Positions 37,243 to 48,472 of a stretch of 64,000 nt of DNA are shown piece after piece. The stretch lies in NCBI RefSeq assembly GCF_003173055.1, contig NZ_QGLF01000002.1, positions 248,322-312,321 on the forward strand, read 5' to 3'. Both the position numbers and the translations under genes were made by a program. The number at the start of each line of letters is the position of its first letter. Position 1 is the stretch's first letter. This DNA is from Zavarzinia compransoris. Its GTDB lineage: Bacteria; Pseudomonadota; Alphaproteobacteria; Zavarziniales; Zavarziniaceae. The notes beneath the pieces are model-generated. The model was not told where the DNA came from. It made no database searches and saw only the letters and a program-made list of their open reading frames with translations.

Positions 37243-39960
37243 TCAGGTCAGCAGCGCCTTCAGGCGATAGAGCGCATCCAGCGCCTCGCGCGGGGACAGG
37301 TCGTCGGGGGCGAGGGCGCGCAGCGCTTCCGCCAGGGCCGCCGCCGCGGGATCGGCGGGCGGCGCCTTCGGGGCCGGGCGGGCGGCAAGGGCGGCGAACA
37401 GGGGCAGGTCGTCGGCCAGGGCCGCCATGTCGGCCCGGCCGCCGGCGCTGCCGGCCCGGCCGGATTCGAGGCGGTGCAGCACGTCCTCGGCCCGGGCGAT
37501 CACGGCGCCGGGCAGGCCGGCCAGTTTCGCCACCTGGATGCCGTAGGAACGGTCGGCGGTGCCGCGCACCACTTCATGCAGGAAGACGACCTCGCCCTTC
37601 CATTCCCTCACCTTCACCGTATGGGCGGCAACCTCCGCCAGCCGTTCGGCCAGCACGGTCAATTCGTGGTAATGGGTGGCGAAGAGGGCGCGGGTCCTGT
37701 TCACGTCGTGCAGGTGCTCGATCGCGGCCCAGGCGATGGACAGGCCGTCATAGGTCGCGGTGCCGCGGCCCAGTTCGTCGAGAATGACGAGGCTGCGCGC
37801 CGTCGCCTGGTTCAGGATCGCCGCCGCCTCGACCATTTCGACCATGAAGGTGGAACGGCCGCGCGCCAGGTCGTCCGCCGCGCCCACCCGGCTGAACAGG
37901 CGGTCGATGGTGCCGATGGTGGCGCCGGCGGCGGGCACGAAGCTGCCGGCCTGGGCCATCACCGCGATCAGGGCGTTCTGGCGCAGGAAGGTGGACTTGC
38001 CGGCCATGTTCGGCCCGGTCAGCAGCCACAGCCGGCTGCCGGGGCCGAGATCGCAGTCGTTGGCGACGAAATCGCCCTCCCTGCCCAGGCCGAAGCCGGC
38101 CTCGACCACCGGGTGGCGGCCGCCCTCGATGTGGAAGGCGGCGCTGTCCTCGATGCGGGGGCGGGTATAGCGGCGCTTTTCCGCAAGCTCGGCAAGGCCG
38201 GCGGCGACGTCGATCTCGGCCAGGCCCAGGGCGGCCTCGGCGATGGTCGCGGCGGTGGCCAGGACCTCGGCGACGAGGCCGTCGAAAATCTCCACCTCCA
38301 TGGCGGTGGCGCGGTCGCCGGCGCGGGCGATGCGGTCGGCCAGATCGCTGAGTTCGACCGTGGTGAAGCGCACGGCCCCGGCCAGGGTCTGGCGGTGGAT
38401 GAAACGGTCCTCCGCCGCCAGCTTGTCGGCGTGCAGCGGCGTTACCTCGATGTGATAGCCGAGGACATTATTGTGCCGGACCTTCAGGGCGCCGATCCCG
38501 GTCTCGGCCCGCAGCCGGGCCTCCAGGGCGGCGACCAGCCGGCGCCCCTCGTCGCGCAGGCGGCGTTCCTCGTCGAGGGCGGGGGACCATTCGGGGGCGA
38601 CGAAGCCGCCGTCGCGGGCCAGCGCCGGCGGCTCGGCCACGATCGCCCCGCTCAGGCGCGCGGCCAGATGGCCGTGCTCGCCCAGCCGCTCCAGGGCGCG
38701 GGCGAGGGCGGCCGGCGGCGGGCTGAGATCGGCGTGCAGGAAGCGGCTGCCGACCTCGGGCAGCAGGGCCAGGCCCTGGCCCACGGCGGCCAGGTCGCGC
38801 GGCCCGCCCCGGCCCAGCGCCAGCCGGGCCAGGGCCCGTTCGAGATCGGGCAGGCGGCGCAGCAGGGTCCGCAAGCCCTGGCGCAGGGTGCCCTGGCGCA
38901 GCAGGTGATCGACCGCATCGAGCCGGTCCTCGATCGCGCCGACCCCGGTCAGCGGCGAGGACAGCCATTGCCGCAGCAGGCGGGCGCCGGCGCCGGTCAC
39001 GGTCTCGTCCATGACCGCGAGCAGGCTGCCGCCGCGGCCGCCGTCGGGGCCCTGGATCAGTTCCAGGCTGCGCCGGGTCGCCGCGTCGATCGCCATGGCC
39101 GACCCGGGGGCGACCCGGCGCGGCGGGCGCAGCCGGGCAACGCGGCCCTTCTGGGTCAGTTCGACATAGGCGAGCAGGGCGCCCAGCGCCGACAGTTCGG
39201 CCCGGGAGAAGGCGCCGAAACCGTCGAGCGTGCCGACGCCGAAAATCTCGCGCAGGCGGCGTTCGGCGGTGCCCGAATCGAAGCGCGCCGCCGGCAGGGG
39301 AGTGAGGCGGTCGTCATAGAGACCGTCGAGGGCGAGCAGGGCGGGATCCTGCAGGCGCCGGTCCGAGACCAGCAGTTCGCCCGGCGCGATGCGGGCCAGT
39401 TCGGCGCCCAATTGCTCGGGGTCGAGCGCCGCGACCTCGAACAGCCCGGTCGAGACGTCGGCGAAGGCGAGGGCCAGCTTGCCCTCCGCGCCCCCGAGCG
39501 CGGCGAGGAGATTGTTGGCGCGGGCGTCGAGCAGGGTTTCCTCGGTCAGGGTGCCGGGGGTGACGATGCGCACCACCTCGCGCCGGACCAGGGTCTTGCC
39601 GGCGCGTTTCTTCGCCTCGGCCGGGTCTTCCGCCTGTTCGCAGATCGCGACCTTGAAGCCCTTGCGGATCAGGCGCGAGAGATAGGCGTCGGCGGCATGG
39701 ACCGGCACGCCGCACATGGCGATATCCTCGCCCTGGTGCTTGCCCCGCTTGGTCAGGGTGATGTCGAGGGCGGCGGCGGCGGTCTCCGCGTCCTCGAAGA
39801 ACATCTCGTAGAAATCGCCCATGCGGTAGAACAGCAGGCAGCCGGGATGGGCCGCCTTGATGCTCAGGTATTGCGTCATCATCGGCGTCGCCCCGGCGAG
39901 ATCCGGGGCGTCCGAGATTTCCGATTCGAGGGCTTGGGGATTGTCCGGCATGGCCGGCAC
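37243..39960 (-). CDS. mutS: DNA mismatch repair protein MutS
   Basis: A 905-residue mismatch-recognition ATPase. The mismatch-binding N-terminal [15 protein letters not shown] (Phe-x-Glu) is present, then the connector and lever domains, then the ATPase with Walker [32 protein letters not shown], Walker [17 protein letters not shown] and the FATHYHEL switch motif. Length is normal for alphaproteobacterial MutS. It is transcribed divergently from the AhpD-like/ECF41 pair. Confidence 0.97.
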   Translation of the reverse strand: MPAMPDNPQALESEISDAPDLAGATPMMTQYLSIKAAHPGCLLFYRMGDFYEMFFEDAETAAAALDITLTKRGKHQGEDIAMCGVPVHAADAYLSRLIRKGFKVAICEQAEDPAEAKKRAGKTLVRREVVRIVTPGTLTEETLLDARANNLLAALGGAEGKLALAFADVSTGLFEVAALDPEQLGAELARIAPGELLVSDRRLQDPALLALDGLYDDRLTPLPAARFDSGTAERRLREIFGVGTLDGFGAFSRAELSALGALLAYVELTQKGRVARLRPPRRVAPGSAMAIDAATRRSLELIQGPDGGRGGSLLAVMDETVTGAGARLLRQWLSSPLTGVGAIEDRLDAVDHLLRQGTLRQGLRTLLRRLPDLERALARLALGRGGPRDLAAVGQGLALLPEVGSRFLHADLSPPPAALARALERLGEHGHLAARLSGAIVAEPPALARDGGFVAPEWSPALDEERRLRDEGRRLVAALEARLRAETGIGALKVRHNNVLGYHIEVTPLHADKLAAEDRFIHRQTLAGAVRFTTVELSDLADRIARAGDRATAMEVEIFDGLVAEVLATAATIAEAALGLAEIDVAAGLAELAEKRRYTRPRIEDSAAFHIEGGRHPVVEAGFGLGREGDFVANDCDLGPGSRLWLLTGPNMAGKSTFLRQNALIAVMAQAGSFVPAAGATIGTIDRLFSRVGAADDLARGRSTFMVEMVEAAAILNQATARSLVILDELGRGTATYDGLSIAWAAIEHLHDVNRTRALFATHYHELTVLAERLAEVAAHTVKVREWKGEVVFLHEVVRGTADRSYGIQVAKLAGLPGAVIARAEDVLHRLESGRAGSAGGRADMAALADDLPLFAALAARPAPKAPPADPAAAALAEALRALAPDDLSPREALDALYRLKALLT

Positions 39961-40009
39961 TTTAGGGGCAGGGGCGGTGCATTGCAGCCCTCGATTTTCC
40001 GGGCGGGCA

Positions 40010-40036
40010 TGTCACGCCGGGGCCCGCCGCCTCGTC
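40010..40036 (+). promoter_or_regulatory. Predicted ECF41 sigma-factor promoter
   Basis: TGTCACG (40010-40016), 16 bases, then CGTC (40033-40036). The published ECF41 target motif, recalled from the literature, is TGTCACA-N16-CGTC, so only one position differs and the spacer is exact. It lies 31 bp upstream of the AhpD-like gene start, within the mutS-divergent intergenic region. Confidence 0.75.
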
Positions 40037-40066
40037 TTGTCACCGACCCCCGAACAGGAGCCGACG

Positions 40067-40531
40067 ATGACCACACCCCGTATCGCCAATCCCTATAAGT
40101 CCATGGCCGACGGCCTGAAGGCCATGATGGCGGTCGAGGCCAGCCTCAGGGCCGGCGGGCTCGACCACGGGCTCCTCGAACTGGTGAAGCTGCGCGCCTC
40201 GCAGATCAACGGCTGCGCCTTCTGCATCCATATGCATGCGACCGACGCCCGGGCCCGGGGCGAGACCGAGATGCGCCTCTACATGCTGAACGCCTGGCGG
40301 GAATCGAGCCTCTACAGCCCGCGCGAACGGGCCGCGCTGGCCTGGACCGAGGCGGTGACCCTGGTGGCCGGGACCGGCGCCCCGGATGCGGATTATAGTG
40401 CGCTTGCGGCCCAATTCACCGAGGCGGAACAGGTGCAGCTGACATTGGCCATCGGCGCGATCAACCTCTGGAACCGGTTGTCGGTCGCCTTCCGCGCCGC
40501 CCATCCGGCCGAGGCGGCCCATGCCGCCTGA
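40067..40531 (+). CDS. AhpD-like carboxymuconolactone decarboxylase family protein (ECF41 partner)
   Basis: A 154-residue alkylhydroperoxidase-type protein with the redox motif N-G-C50-AF-C53-IHMH characteristic of AhpD-like proteins. It is the conserved COE-type partner of ECF41 sigma factors. The downstream sigma gene starts 11 bp before this stop, so the two are translationally coupled. It probably acts in redox or peroxide handling; the substrate is unknown. Confidence 0.88.
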   Translation: MTTPRIANPYKSMADGLKAMMAVEASLRAGGLDHGLLELVKLRASQINGCAFCIHMHATDARARGETEMRLYMLNAWRESSLYSPRERAALAWTEAVTLVAGTGAPDADYSALAAQFTEAEQVQLTLAIGAINLWNRLSVAFRAAHPAEAAHAA

Positions 40532-41399
40532 TGGGGGCGTCCTGCTGTTCGAGGCGGAGCGGCCCCGGCTGCTGCGCCTTGCCTACCGCATGCTCGGCGC
40601 CCATGCCGAGGCCGAGGATGTGGTGCAGGACGCCTGGCTGCGCTGGCGCGGGGTCGAGGCCGGCACGGTAGCCTCGCCCGCCGCCTTCCTGACCCGGACG
40701 GTGACCCGGCTCTGCCTCGACGTGATGAAATCGGCCCGGGTCCGGCGCGAGACCTATCCCGGCGTCTGGCTGCCGGAACCCGCCGTCGAGCCGGCGGAAC
40801 CGGCGGCCGATGCGGACGACCTGACCCTGACCCTGATGCTGGCGCTGGAACGGCTGTCGCCCCTCGAACGGGCGGCCTTCCTGCTGCACGACGTCTTCGA
40901 CGTCCCCCTCGACGAGGTCGCGGCCACCCTCGGGCGGGAACCGCCGGCGGTGCGCCAGCTCGCCTCCCGCGCCCGGCGCCATGTCCGCGAGGCGCGGCCC
41001 CGCTATGCCGTCTCGGCCGAGGAGGGCGCGAAGCTCGCCCAAGCCTTCCTGGCGGCGGCGGCGCAGGGCGATGTCGCGGGCCTGCGCGGCCTGCTCGCGG
41101 AAACCGTGGTGCTGCGCTCCGACGGCGGCGGCAAGGTCATCGCCTTCCTCAACCCGATTGCGGGGGCGGAGCGGGTCGCCCGCCTCTATGCCGGCCTGCG
41201 GCGGAAATACGGGGCGCAGGCGGCGGCCATCGTCCGCCCGGTGCGCATCGACGGGCTGCCCGGCTTCATCATCCGCGCGCAGGACGGCATCCTCCAGACC
41301 ATCGCCTTCGAGATCGAGGACGGCCGCATCGCCGCCATCTACATCACCCGCAACCCGGACAAGCTGACCCGCGTGGCCGCGGCGCTGGCGGTCAACTAA
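40521..41399 (+). CDS. ECF41-family extracytoplasmic-function sigma factor with SnoaL-like tail
   Basis: A 292-residue sigma factor. Region 2 is FEAERPRLLRLAYRMLG ... EDVVQDAWLRW, region 4 is LERAAFLLHDVFDVPLDEVA. A C-terminal NTF2/SnoaL-like extension (about 168-290) replaces an anti-sigma factor. All three ECF41 signature motifs are visible: WLPEP at 83-87, DGGGK at 201-205 and NPDKL at 278-282. In ECF41 proteins the tail itself modulates activity. The upstream neighbour carries a matching promoter, indicating positive autoregulation of the pair. Confidence 0.93.
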   Translation: MPPDGGVLLFEAERPRLLRLAYRMLGAHAEAEDVVQDAWLRWRGVEAGTVASPAAFLTRTVTRLCLDVMKSARVRRETYPGVWLPEPAVEPAEPAADADDLTLTLMLALERLSPLERAAFLLHDVFDVPLDEVAATLGREPPAVRQLASRARRHVREARPRYAVSAEEGAKLAQAFLAAAAQGDVAGLRGLLAETVVLRSDGGGKVIAFLNPIAGAERVARLYAGLRRKYGAQAAAIVRPVRIDGLPGFIIRAQDGILQTIAFEIEDGRIAAIYITRNPDKLTRVAAALAVN

Positions 41400-42064
41400 C
41401 GCCTTGCGAAGAAGGCTTCGATGTTGCGGGCGGCGGTTTCGACATGGGTGGCGGCGATGCGGGCGGCGGTATCCGGGTCGCGGTCGCGGGCGGCGGCCAG
41501 CAGGGCGGCGTGCTCGTCCCGGGCCATGTGGTCGCGGCCGAGCGCCGTGAAATGGAAGCGCAGGTAGCGGTCGGCGGCGGCCAGGTGCTGTTCGACCAGG
41601 GCCAGCAGGCGGTGCCGGCCGGCGCGGGCAGAGAGCGTCAGGTGGAAGCGGCGGTTCAGGTCGCCCAGGCGGGCGATGTCGTCCTCGCCGTCCATCTCCG
41701 CGAGCAGGGCTTCGGCGCGGGCGAGATCGTCGGCCGTCAGATGCGGGATGGAAAGGCGGAGCGCTGCCGGCTCCAGCGCCGCCCGGATGGCGTAATTGTC
41801 GGCCGCGTCCGCCGCCGAGATATCGGTGACCACCGCGCCCTTGTGGGGGGCGAAATCGACCAGGGCCTGGGCTTCCAGCTGGCGCAGGGCCTCGCGCACC
41901 GGCATGCGCGAAACCTCGAAGGCGGCGGCCAGTTCTTCCTGGCGCAGCGCCGCGCCGCCGGGCAGGCGGCCGCTCAGGATCGCCTCGCGCAGCACCGCCT
42001 CGACAAAGGCGGTGGCGGTGCGGAAGCGCGGGCGGTCGCGCGCGATCAGGGCGGCAAGATCCAT
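41396..42064 (-). CDS. GntR (FadR-subfamily) transcriptional regulator
   Basis: A regulator of 222 residues from this start. The N-terminal winged HTH reads ATAFVEAVLREAILSGRLPG ... LRQEELAAAFEVSRMPVREALRQLEA, followed by an all-helical FCD ligand domain with the metal-binding D..H/H...H pattern (RRFHLTLSARAGRHRLL). It is divergent from a BenE-type transporter with a 14-bp palindrome between them. ATG 42091 is an alternative start. Confidence 0.88.
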   Translation of the reverse strand: MDLAALIARDRPRFRTATAFVEAVLREAILSGRLPGGAALRQEELAAAFEVSRMPVREALRQLEAQALVDFAPHKGAVVTDISAADAADNYAIRAALEPAALRLSIPHLTADDLARAEALLAEMDGEDDIARLGDLNRRFHLTLSARAGRHRLLALVEQHLAAADRYLRFHFTALGRDHMARDEHAALLAAARDRDPDTAARIAATHVETAARNIEAFFARR

Positions 42065-42109
42065 GGCGGCAGGAAACCATGGGGCGGCCATGCGCTCAAG
42101 ATGATTGTC

Positions 42110-42123
42110 GATTGGATCCAATC
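42110..42123. promoter_or_regulatory. Palindromic operator candidate between gntR and benE
   Basis: GATTGGATCCAATC is a perfect 14-bp palindrome of the TTGGATCCAA type used by several FadR-subfamily GntR proteins (ligand sites TNGTnnACnA-related vary). It lies between the two divergent genes and is a natural autoregulatory site. Confidence 0.5.
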
Positions 42124-42158
42124 TTGTTAAGGCAGACGGGCTTGTTAAGGCAGACGGG
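42123..42158 (+). repeat. Perfect 18-bp tandem duplication upstream of benE
   Basis: The unit CTTGTTAAGGCAGACGGG occurs twice head-to-tail without a spacer, directly after the palindrome. It may be a recent slippage duplication or a doubled binding site. Confidence 0.9.
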
Positions 42159-42184
42159 ATGGCCGGGCATGGCGGAGGTGGGTG

Positions 42185-43357
42185 ATGGAACAGGCGCAAC
42201 GACCCGAATGGATCCGGCCGGCGACGGCGGGGGTGATGGCGGCGGTGGTCGGCTTCGCCTCGTCCTTCGCCGTGGTGCTCGAGGGCCTGCGCGCCATGGG
42301 GGCGACGCCGGGGCAGGCGGCCTCGGGCCTGCTGGTCCTGTGCCTGGCCATGGGCGGGCTGGGCGTCGTGCTCAGCCTGCGCCTGAAGATGCCGGTCTCG
42401 ATCGCCTGGTCGACGCCGGGGGCCGCCCTGCTGGCCGCGACCGCCGCGCCGGCGGGCGGTTTCGCCGCCGCCGTGGGCGCCTTTCTCGTCGCCGCCCTGC
42501 TGGTCGTGGTGGCCGGGCTGTGGCGGCCGTTCGGGCGGCTGGTGGCGGCGATCCCGGCGACGCTGGCCGGCGCCATGCTGGCGGGGGTGCTGCTCGGCCT
42601 TTGCCTTGCGCCCTTCAAGGCGGTCGGCCTGCTGCCGCTGCAGGCCCTGCCCGTCGTCCTTGCCTGGGCGGTGACGATGCGGCTGAACCGGCTGTGGGCG
42701 GTGCCGGTCGCGCTCGCGGTCACCGTCGCGGTCCTGGTCCTCGACGGCGGCGCCCTGGCGGCGCTGCCCGCCGGCCGCGACCTCGCCCCCCATCTCGAAG
42801 CGGTGATGCCGGTCTTCGACCCCCAGACCATGGTTGGGGTCGGCCTGCCGCTGTTTCTGGTCACCATGGCGTCGCAGAATGTGCCCGGCCTTGCCGTGCT
42901 TCAGACCAACGGCTACCGGCCGGCCCCGGGGCCGCTGTTCGTCGCCACCGGCGTCGTCTCGGCCCTGGCCGCCCCTTTCGGCGGCCATGCGGTCAATCTG
43001 GCCGCGATCACGGCGGCGCTCTGCGCCGGGCCGGACGCGGCGGCGGACCCGGGGCGGCGCTGGCTGGCGGCGGTGATCGGCGGCGCCGGCTATGTCGCCA
43101 TCGGCGCCGTCGCCACCCTGGCGGCGGCCCTGGCGGCGGCGGCGCCCCCGGTGCTGATCCAGGCGGTGGCCGGGCTCGCCCTGATCGGCGCCTTCGGCAA
43201 TGCGCTGAATGCGGCCCTGGCGGTGCCGGCGGAACGCGAGGCCGCCCTCGTCACCTTCCTGGTGACGGCGTCGGGCCTCTCCTTCGGCGGGATCGGCGCC
43301 GCCTTCTGGGGCCTGCTGGCGGGCGGCGCCCTATGGTGGGGGTTACGCCGTCATTGA
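42185..43357 (+). CDS. benE: BenE-family benzoate/H+ symporter-like transporter
   Basis: A 390-residue polytopic inner-membrane protein (about 12 hydrophobic segments) with family features MQ...PGAALL-like SIAWSTPGAALLAATAA, and QNVPGLAVLQTNGYRP plus APFGGHAVNLAAITAALC, which are typical of BenE. It may import benzoate or related aromatics; no aromatic catabolic genes are adjacent. Start ATG 42185; a GTG one codon earlier is also open. Confidence 0.88.
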   Translation: MEQAQRPEWIRPATAGVMAAVVGFASSFAVVLEGLRAMGATPGQAASGLLVLCLAMGGLGVVLSLRLKMPVSIAWSTPGAALLAATAAPAGGFAAAVGAFLVAALLVVVAGLWRPFGRLVAAIPATLAGAMLAGVLLGLCLAPFKAVGLLPLQALPVVLAWAVTMRLNRLWAVPVALAVTVAVLVLDGGALAALPAGRDLAPHLEAVMPVFDPQTMVGVGLPLFLVTMASQNVPGLAVLQTNGYRPAPGPLFVATGVVSALAAPFGGHAVNLAAITAALCAGPDAAADPGRRWLAAVIGGAGYVAIGAVATLAAALAAAAPPVLIQAVAGLALIGAFGNALNAALAVPAEREAALVTFLVTASGLSFGGIGAAFWGLLAGGALWWGLRRH

Positions 43358-43361
43358 GAAG

Positions 43362-43403
43362 AAATGAAAAGTTTTTATGGTCCTCTGGACAACAAATGAA
43401 AAG
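43362..43403 (+). repeat. Two direct repeats of AAATGAAAAG upstream of maeB
   Basis: The 10-bp motif occurs at 43362-43371 and 43394-43403, 32 bp apart (about three helical turns), in an AT-rich stretch just after benE and upstream of maeB. They might be regulator sites for maeB. Confidence 0.35.
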
Positions 43404-43490
43404 GGTAGGATAGTCCGCACCCTCCGGCATCTGGCCGGGAGCTTTTCTTGACGTGGGAGCCGGGCGCGGATGCGCCCGATTGGAAGAAAA

Positions 43491-45752
<2,262 letters not shown>

Positions 45753-45775
45753 CCGCGCGATCCCCGGGGCCGGCG

Positions 45776-47137
45776 ATGATGAGGCTGTTGCGTACTCCCC
45801 TTGTCGTCGCCACGGCCAAGATGGCGCTGCCGGGCCTCGCCATCCTGGCCCTGCTGGCGGTCTCGCGCCATCTCAGCCTCCAGGGGGCGGTCGCGGGCGC
45901 GGTCGCCCTGGTTCCGGCCATCATGCTGGTCGCCCTGCTGATGCGGCGCGACCGGGCGCTCCACGATGCCAGCCTGACCTCGACCCTGGTCGAGGATACG
46001 GTCGCGGCCGAGCGGGTGGAGGAACTGGAACAGGCCCTGGCCGCCCTCGGCGGCCGCCAGCGCGAAAGCGACCGGAGCCACCGCGCCGTCCTCGACCTCC
46101 TGCCCGATCCTCTGATTCTGATCGACCGCGACCTCGGGGTCCGGCTGGCCAACCGGGCCGCCCGGGCGATCTTCGGCGACGAGCCGGTCGGCCGGCCGCT
46201 GCCCGCCATGGTGCGCCACCCCGAGATCCTGGAAGCGGTCGACGAAGTTCTCTCCGGCGACGAGGCGAGCGTCGAGATCGAAATGTCCCTGCCGGTGCCG
46301 GTCGCCCGCGAACTCACCTGCCGGATCGCCAGCCTGGAGCGGCCGTCCAGCGACGGCATCGTCGCCGCCCTGGTGTTCCGCGACCTCACCCAGTCGAAGC
46401 GGGTGGAGCGGATGCGCGCCGATTTCGTCGCCAACGCCAGCCACGAGATCCGCACGCCGCTGGCGGCGCTCGGCGGCTATATCGAAACCCTGCTGGGCCC
46501 GGCGCGGGACGATGCGGCGGCGCGCGAGCGCTTCCTCAGGACCATGGCCGAACAGGTGGCGCGCATGACCCGGCTGGTCGGCGACCTGCTGTCGCTGTCG
46601 AGGGTGGAATTGACCGAGCACACGCCGCCGGCGGACCCGGTCGGCCTCGGCCGGCTGATCGCCCGGGTGGTGAAGGCCCTGGACTTCCGCGCCCAGGACA
46701 AGAAGGCGGCGGTCGAAGTGATCCTGCCCGACGACCTGCCCCAGGTGGTGGGCGACGAGGGCGAGCTGGAACAGGTCTTCACCAACCTGATCGACAATGC
46801 GATCAAATACGGCCGCATCGGCGGCACGGTGCGGGTGCAGGCCCATGTCATCGCCCATGTCCCGGCGCGGGCGGGCTGGCCCGGCAAGGCCCAGCCGGTC
46901 GCCATCGCCGTGACCGACGAGGGGCCGGGCATCCCGCGCGAACACCTGCCGCGCCTGACCGAACGCTTCTACCGCGTCGATGCGGCGCGCAGCCGCGATC
47001 TCGGCGGCACCGGGCTCGGCCTCGCCATCGTCAAGCATATCGTCAACCGCCACCAGGGGGCGCTGACCATCGATTCGATCGTCGGCCAGGGCACGACGTT
47101 CACCGTCTATCTGCCGGCGGCATCGTCACGGAATTGA
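45776..47137 (+). CDS. Sensor histidine kinase (PhoR-like)
   Basis: A 453-residue membrane kinase. Two N-terminal hydrophobic helices (about 15-58) are followed by a PAS domain (VLDLLPDPLILIDRDLGVRL), the HisKA phospho-acceptor H223 in VANASHEIRTPLAALGGYIE, and the HATPase with N-box DNAIKYG and G-boxes DEGPGIP and GTGLGLAIVKH. This layout and position directly upstream of pstS suggest PhoR, the phosphate-starvation sensor. No response regulator (phoB) is in the window. Confidence 0.9.
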   Translation: MMRLLRTPLVVATAKMALPGLAILALLAVSRHLSLQGAVAGAVALVPAIMLVALLMRRDRALHDASLTSTLVEDTVAAERVEELEQALAALGGRQRESDRSHRAVLDLLPDPLILIDRDLGVRLANRAARAIFGDEPVGRPLPAMVRHPEILEAVDEVLSGDEASVEIEMSLPVPVARELTCRIASLERPSSDGIVAALVFRDLTQSKRVERMRADFVANASHEIRTPLAALGGYIETLLGPARDDAAARERFLRTMAEQVARMTRLVGDLLSLSRVELTEHTPPADPVGLGRLIARVVKALDFRAQDKKAAVEVILPDDLPQVVGDEGELEQVFTNLIDNAIKYGRIGGTVRVQAHVIAHVPARAGWPGKAQPVAIAVTDEGPGIPREHLPRLTERFYRVDAARSRDLGGTGLGLAIVKHIVNRHQGALTIDSIVGQGTTFTVYLPAASSRN

Positions 47138-47151
47138 AACTCAAGCGTCAC
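47123..47151 (+). promoter_or_regulatory. Candidate Pho box upstream of pstS
   Basis: Three 7-bp elements spaced 11 bp apart (TCGTCAC, TTGAAAC, GCGTCAC) resemble the direct-repeat layout of PhoB boxes (CTGTCAT repeats). The first and third share GTCA. The site lies 62 bp upstream of the pstS start and partly overlaps the kinase gene's end. Confidence 0.35.
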
Positions 47152-47212
47152 GAAGTGGTCGCGGAGGCGGCGTAAGGTCCCGGCCGGAATTCAAACCCGG
47201 GGACCCCCTGCA

Positions 47213-48244
47213 ATGACCGTGAAATCCGCTCTCCTCGGCTTCGCCGCCGCGGCCCTGATGGCCACCGGCCTGGCCGGCGCCGCCGAAGCCCGCGACCAGA
47301 TCCGCATCGTCGGCTCGTCGACCGTCTTCCCGTTCACCACCGCTGTTGCCGAGACCTTCGGCAAGGCCGGCACCTTCAAGGCGCCGATCGTCGAATCGAC
47401 CGGCACCGGCGGCGGCCTGAAGCTGTTCTGCGCCGGCGTCGGCGCGAACTATGCCGATATCGCCAATGCCTCGCGTCGGATCAAGCGCTCGGAAATCGAC
47501 GCCTGCCAGAGCAACGGCATCCAGGACATCATCGAGCTGACCGTCGGCTATGACGGCATCGTGCTCGCCAACTCGAAGAAGGCCCCGACCTTCGCCCTGA
47601 CCATCGAGCAGATCTGGAAGGCCCTGTCGGCCAAGGTCGTCGTCAACGGCGCCGTCGTCGACAATCCCTACAAGTCCTGGAGCGACATCGATCCGAAGCT
47701 CCCGGCCGAGAAGATCGAAGTCCTGGGCCCGCCCCCGACCTCGGGCACCCGCGACGCCTTCAACGAACTGGTCATGGACCACGGCTGCGCCAAGATCGCC
47801 GAGAACAAGGGCCTGATCGCCGGCAAGGATTGCCAGAAGATCCGTGAAGACGGCGCCTTCGTCGAAGCCGGCGAGAACGACAACCTGATCGTTCAGAAGC
47901 TGGTCGCCAACCCGAACGCTCTCGGCATCTTCGGTTATTCCTACCTCGAGGAAAACACCGACAAGATCCAGGGCGCCACGGTGAACGGCAATGCCCCGAC
48001 CTATGAGAACGTCCAGTCGGGCAAGTATCCGGTGTCGCGCGAACTGTACATCTACGTGAAGAAGTATCAGATCGGCGAAATCCCGGGCATCGTCGAATTC
48101 CTGAACGAGTACTTCTCGGACCGTTCGATCGCCGCCAGCGGCTACCTCGAGAACAAGGGCCTGATCCTGCTCTCGCCGGAACGCCTGGCCCAGCAGCGCG
48201 AGATCGTCAAGAACCTGACCCCGATCGACACCTCGGCGTTCTAA
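47213..48244 (+). CDS. pstS: Phosphate ABC transporter substrate-binding protein
   Basis: A 343-residue periplasmic protein with signal peptide LLGFAAAALMATGLAGAAEA, then RIVGSSTVFPFTTAVAETF and IVESTGTGGGLKLFCAGVG, the phosphate-binding loops of the PstS family. The later GPPPTSGTRDAFNELV also matches. The strict codon usage suggests strong expression. It is followed by two terminators and not by pstCAB, which is unusual. Confidence 0.93.
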   Translation: MTVKSALLGFAAAALMATGLAGAAEARDQIRIVGSSTVFPFTTAVAETFGKAGTFKAPIVESTGTGGGLKLFCAGVGANYADIANASRRIKRSEIDACQSNGIQDIIELTVGYDGIVLANSKKAPTFALTIEQIWKALSAKVVVNGAVVDNPYKSWSDIDPKLPAEKIEVLGPPPTSGTRDAFNELVMDHGCAKIAENKGLIAGKDCQKIREDGAFVEAGENDNLIVQKLVANPNALGIFGYSYLEENTDKIQGATVNGNAPTYENVQSGKYPVSRELYIYVKKYQIGEIPGIVEFLNEYFSDRSIAASGYLENKGLILLSPERLAQQREIVKNLTPIDTSAF

Positions 48245-48268
48245 GCCGAACTCGATGGCAGTATGACG

Positions 48269-48292
48269 GACGGCGGCCTTCGGGCCGCCGTC
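48269..48292 (+). terminator. Hairpin after pstS (10-bp stem, TTCG loop)
   Basis: A perfect 10-bp stem GACGGCGGCC/GGCCGCCGTC with a stable TTCG tetraloop lies 24 bp after the pstS stop. It has no T-run and may stabilise the mRNA 3' end or work with the terminator that follows. Confidence 0.7.
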
Positions 48293-48303
48293 AGCGTCTT
48301 GAG

Positions 48304-48336
48304 AACCCCGCCGGATTTCCGGCGGGGTTTTGTTTT
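48304..48336 (+). terminator. Rho-independent terminator downstream of pstS
   Basis: An 11-bp perfect stem AACCCCGCCGG/CCGGCGGGGTT with a 4-nt loop is followed by TTGTTTT. It ends the kinase-pstS transcription unit. Confidence 0.92.
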
Positions 48337-48402
48337 GCCGGCAACGACGGGAATACGGGTATTGCTGCCGGACATAAGATTGTTCCCGGCTAGGTAATTC
48401 CC

Positions 48403-48430
48403 TTGATAAGAAAACCTACAGTGATAAAAT
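48403..48430 (+). promoter_or_regulatory. Sigma70-type promoter for the downstream gene pair
   Basis: TTGATA and TAAAAT separated by 16 bases form a near-consensus -35/-10 pair in a conspicuously AT-rich stretch (about 48340-48450) that contrasts with the GC-rich surroundings. It lies about 43 bp upstream of the start at 48473. Confidence 0.6.
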
Positions 48431-48472
48431 AACTTAAGAGTGCATTCCTAAGATCGCCGATCGGAGCGGGAA

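Noticed and set aside
36328-40098. Very long plus-strand open frame (over 1,200 codons) opposite mutS and the GATase gene
   Set aside because: Antisense shadow of mutS and neighbours in GC-rich DNA; composition is Gly/Arg/Gln-rich with no recognisable domain, while mutS on the minus strand has all family motifs.
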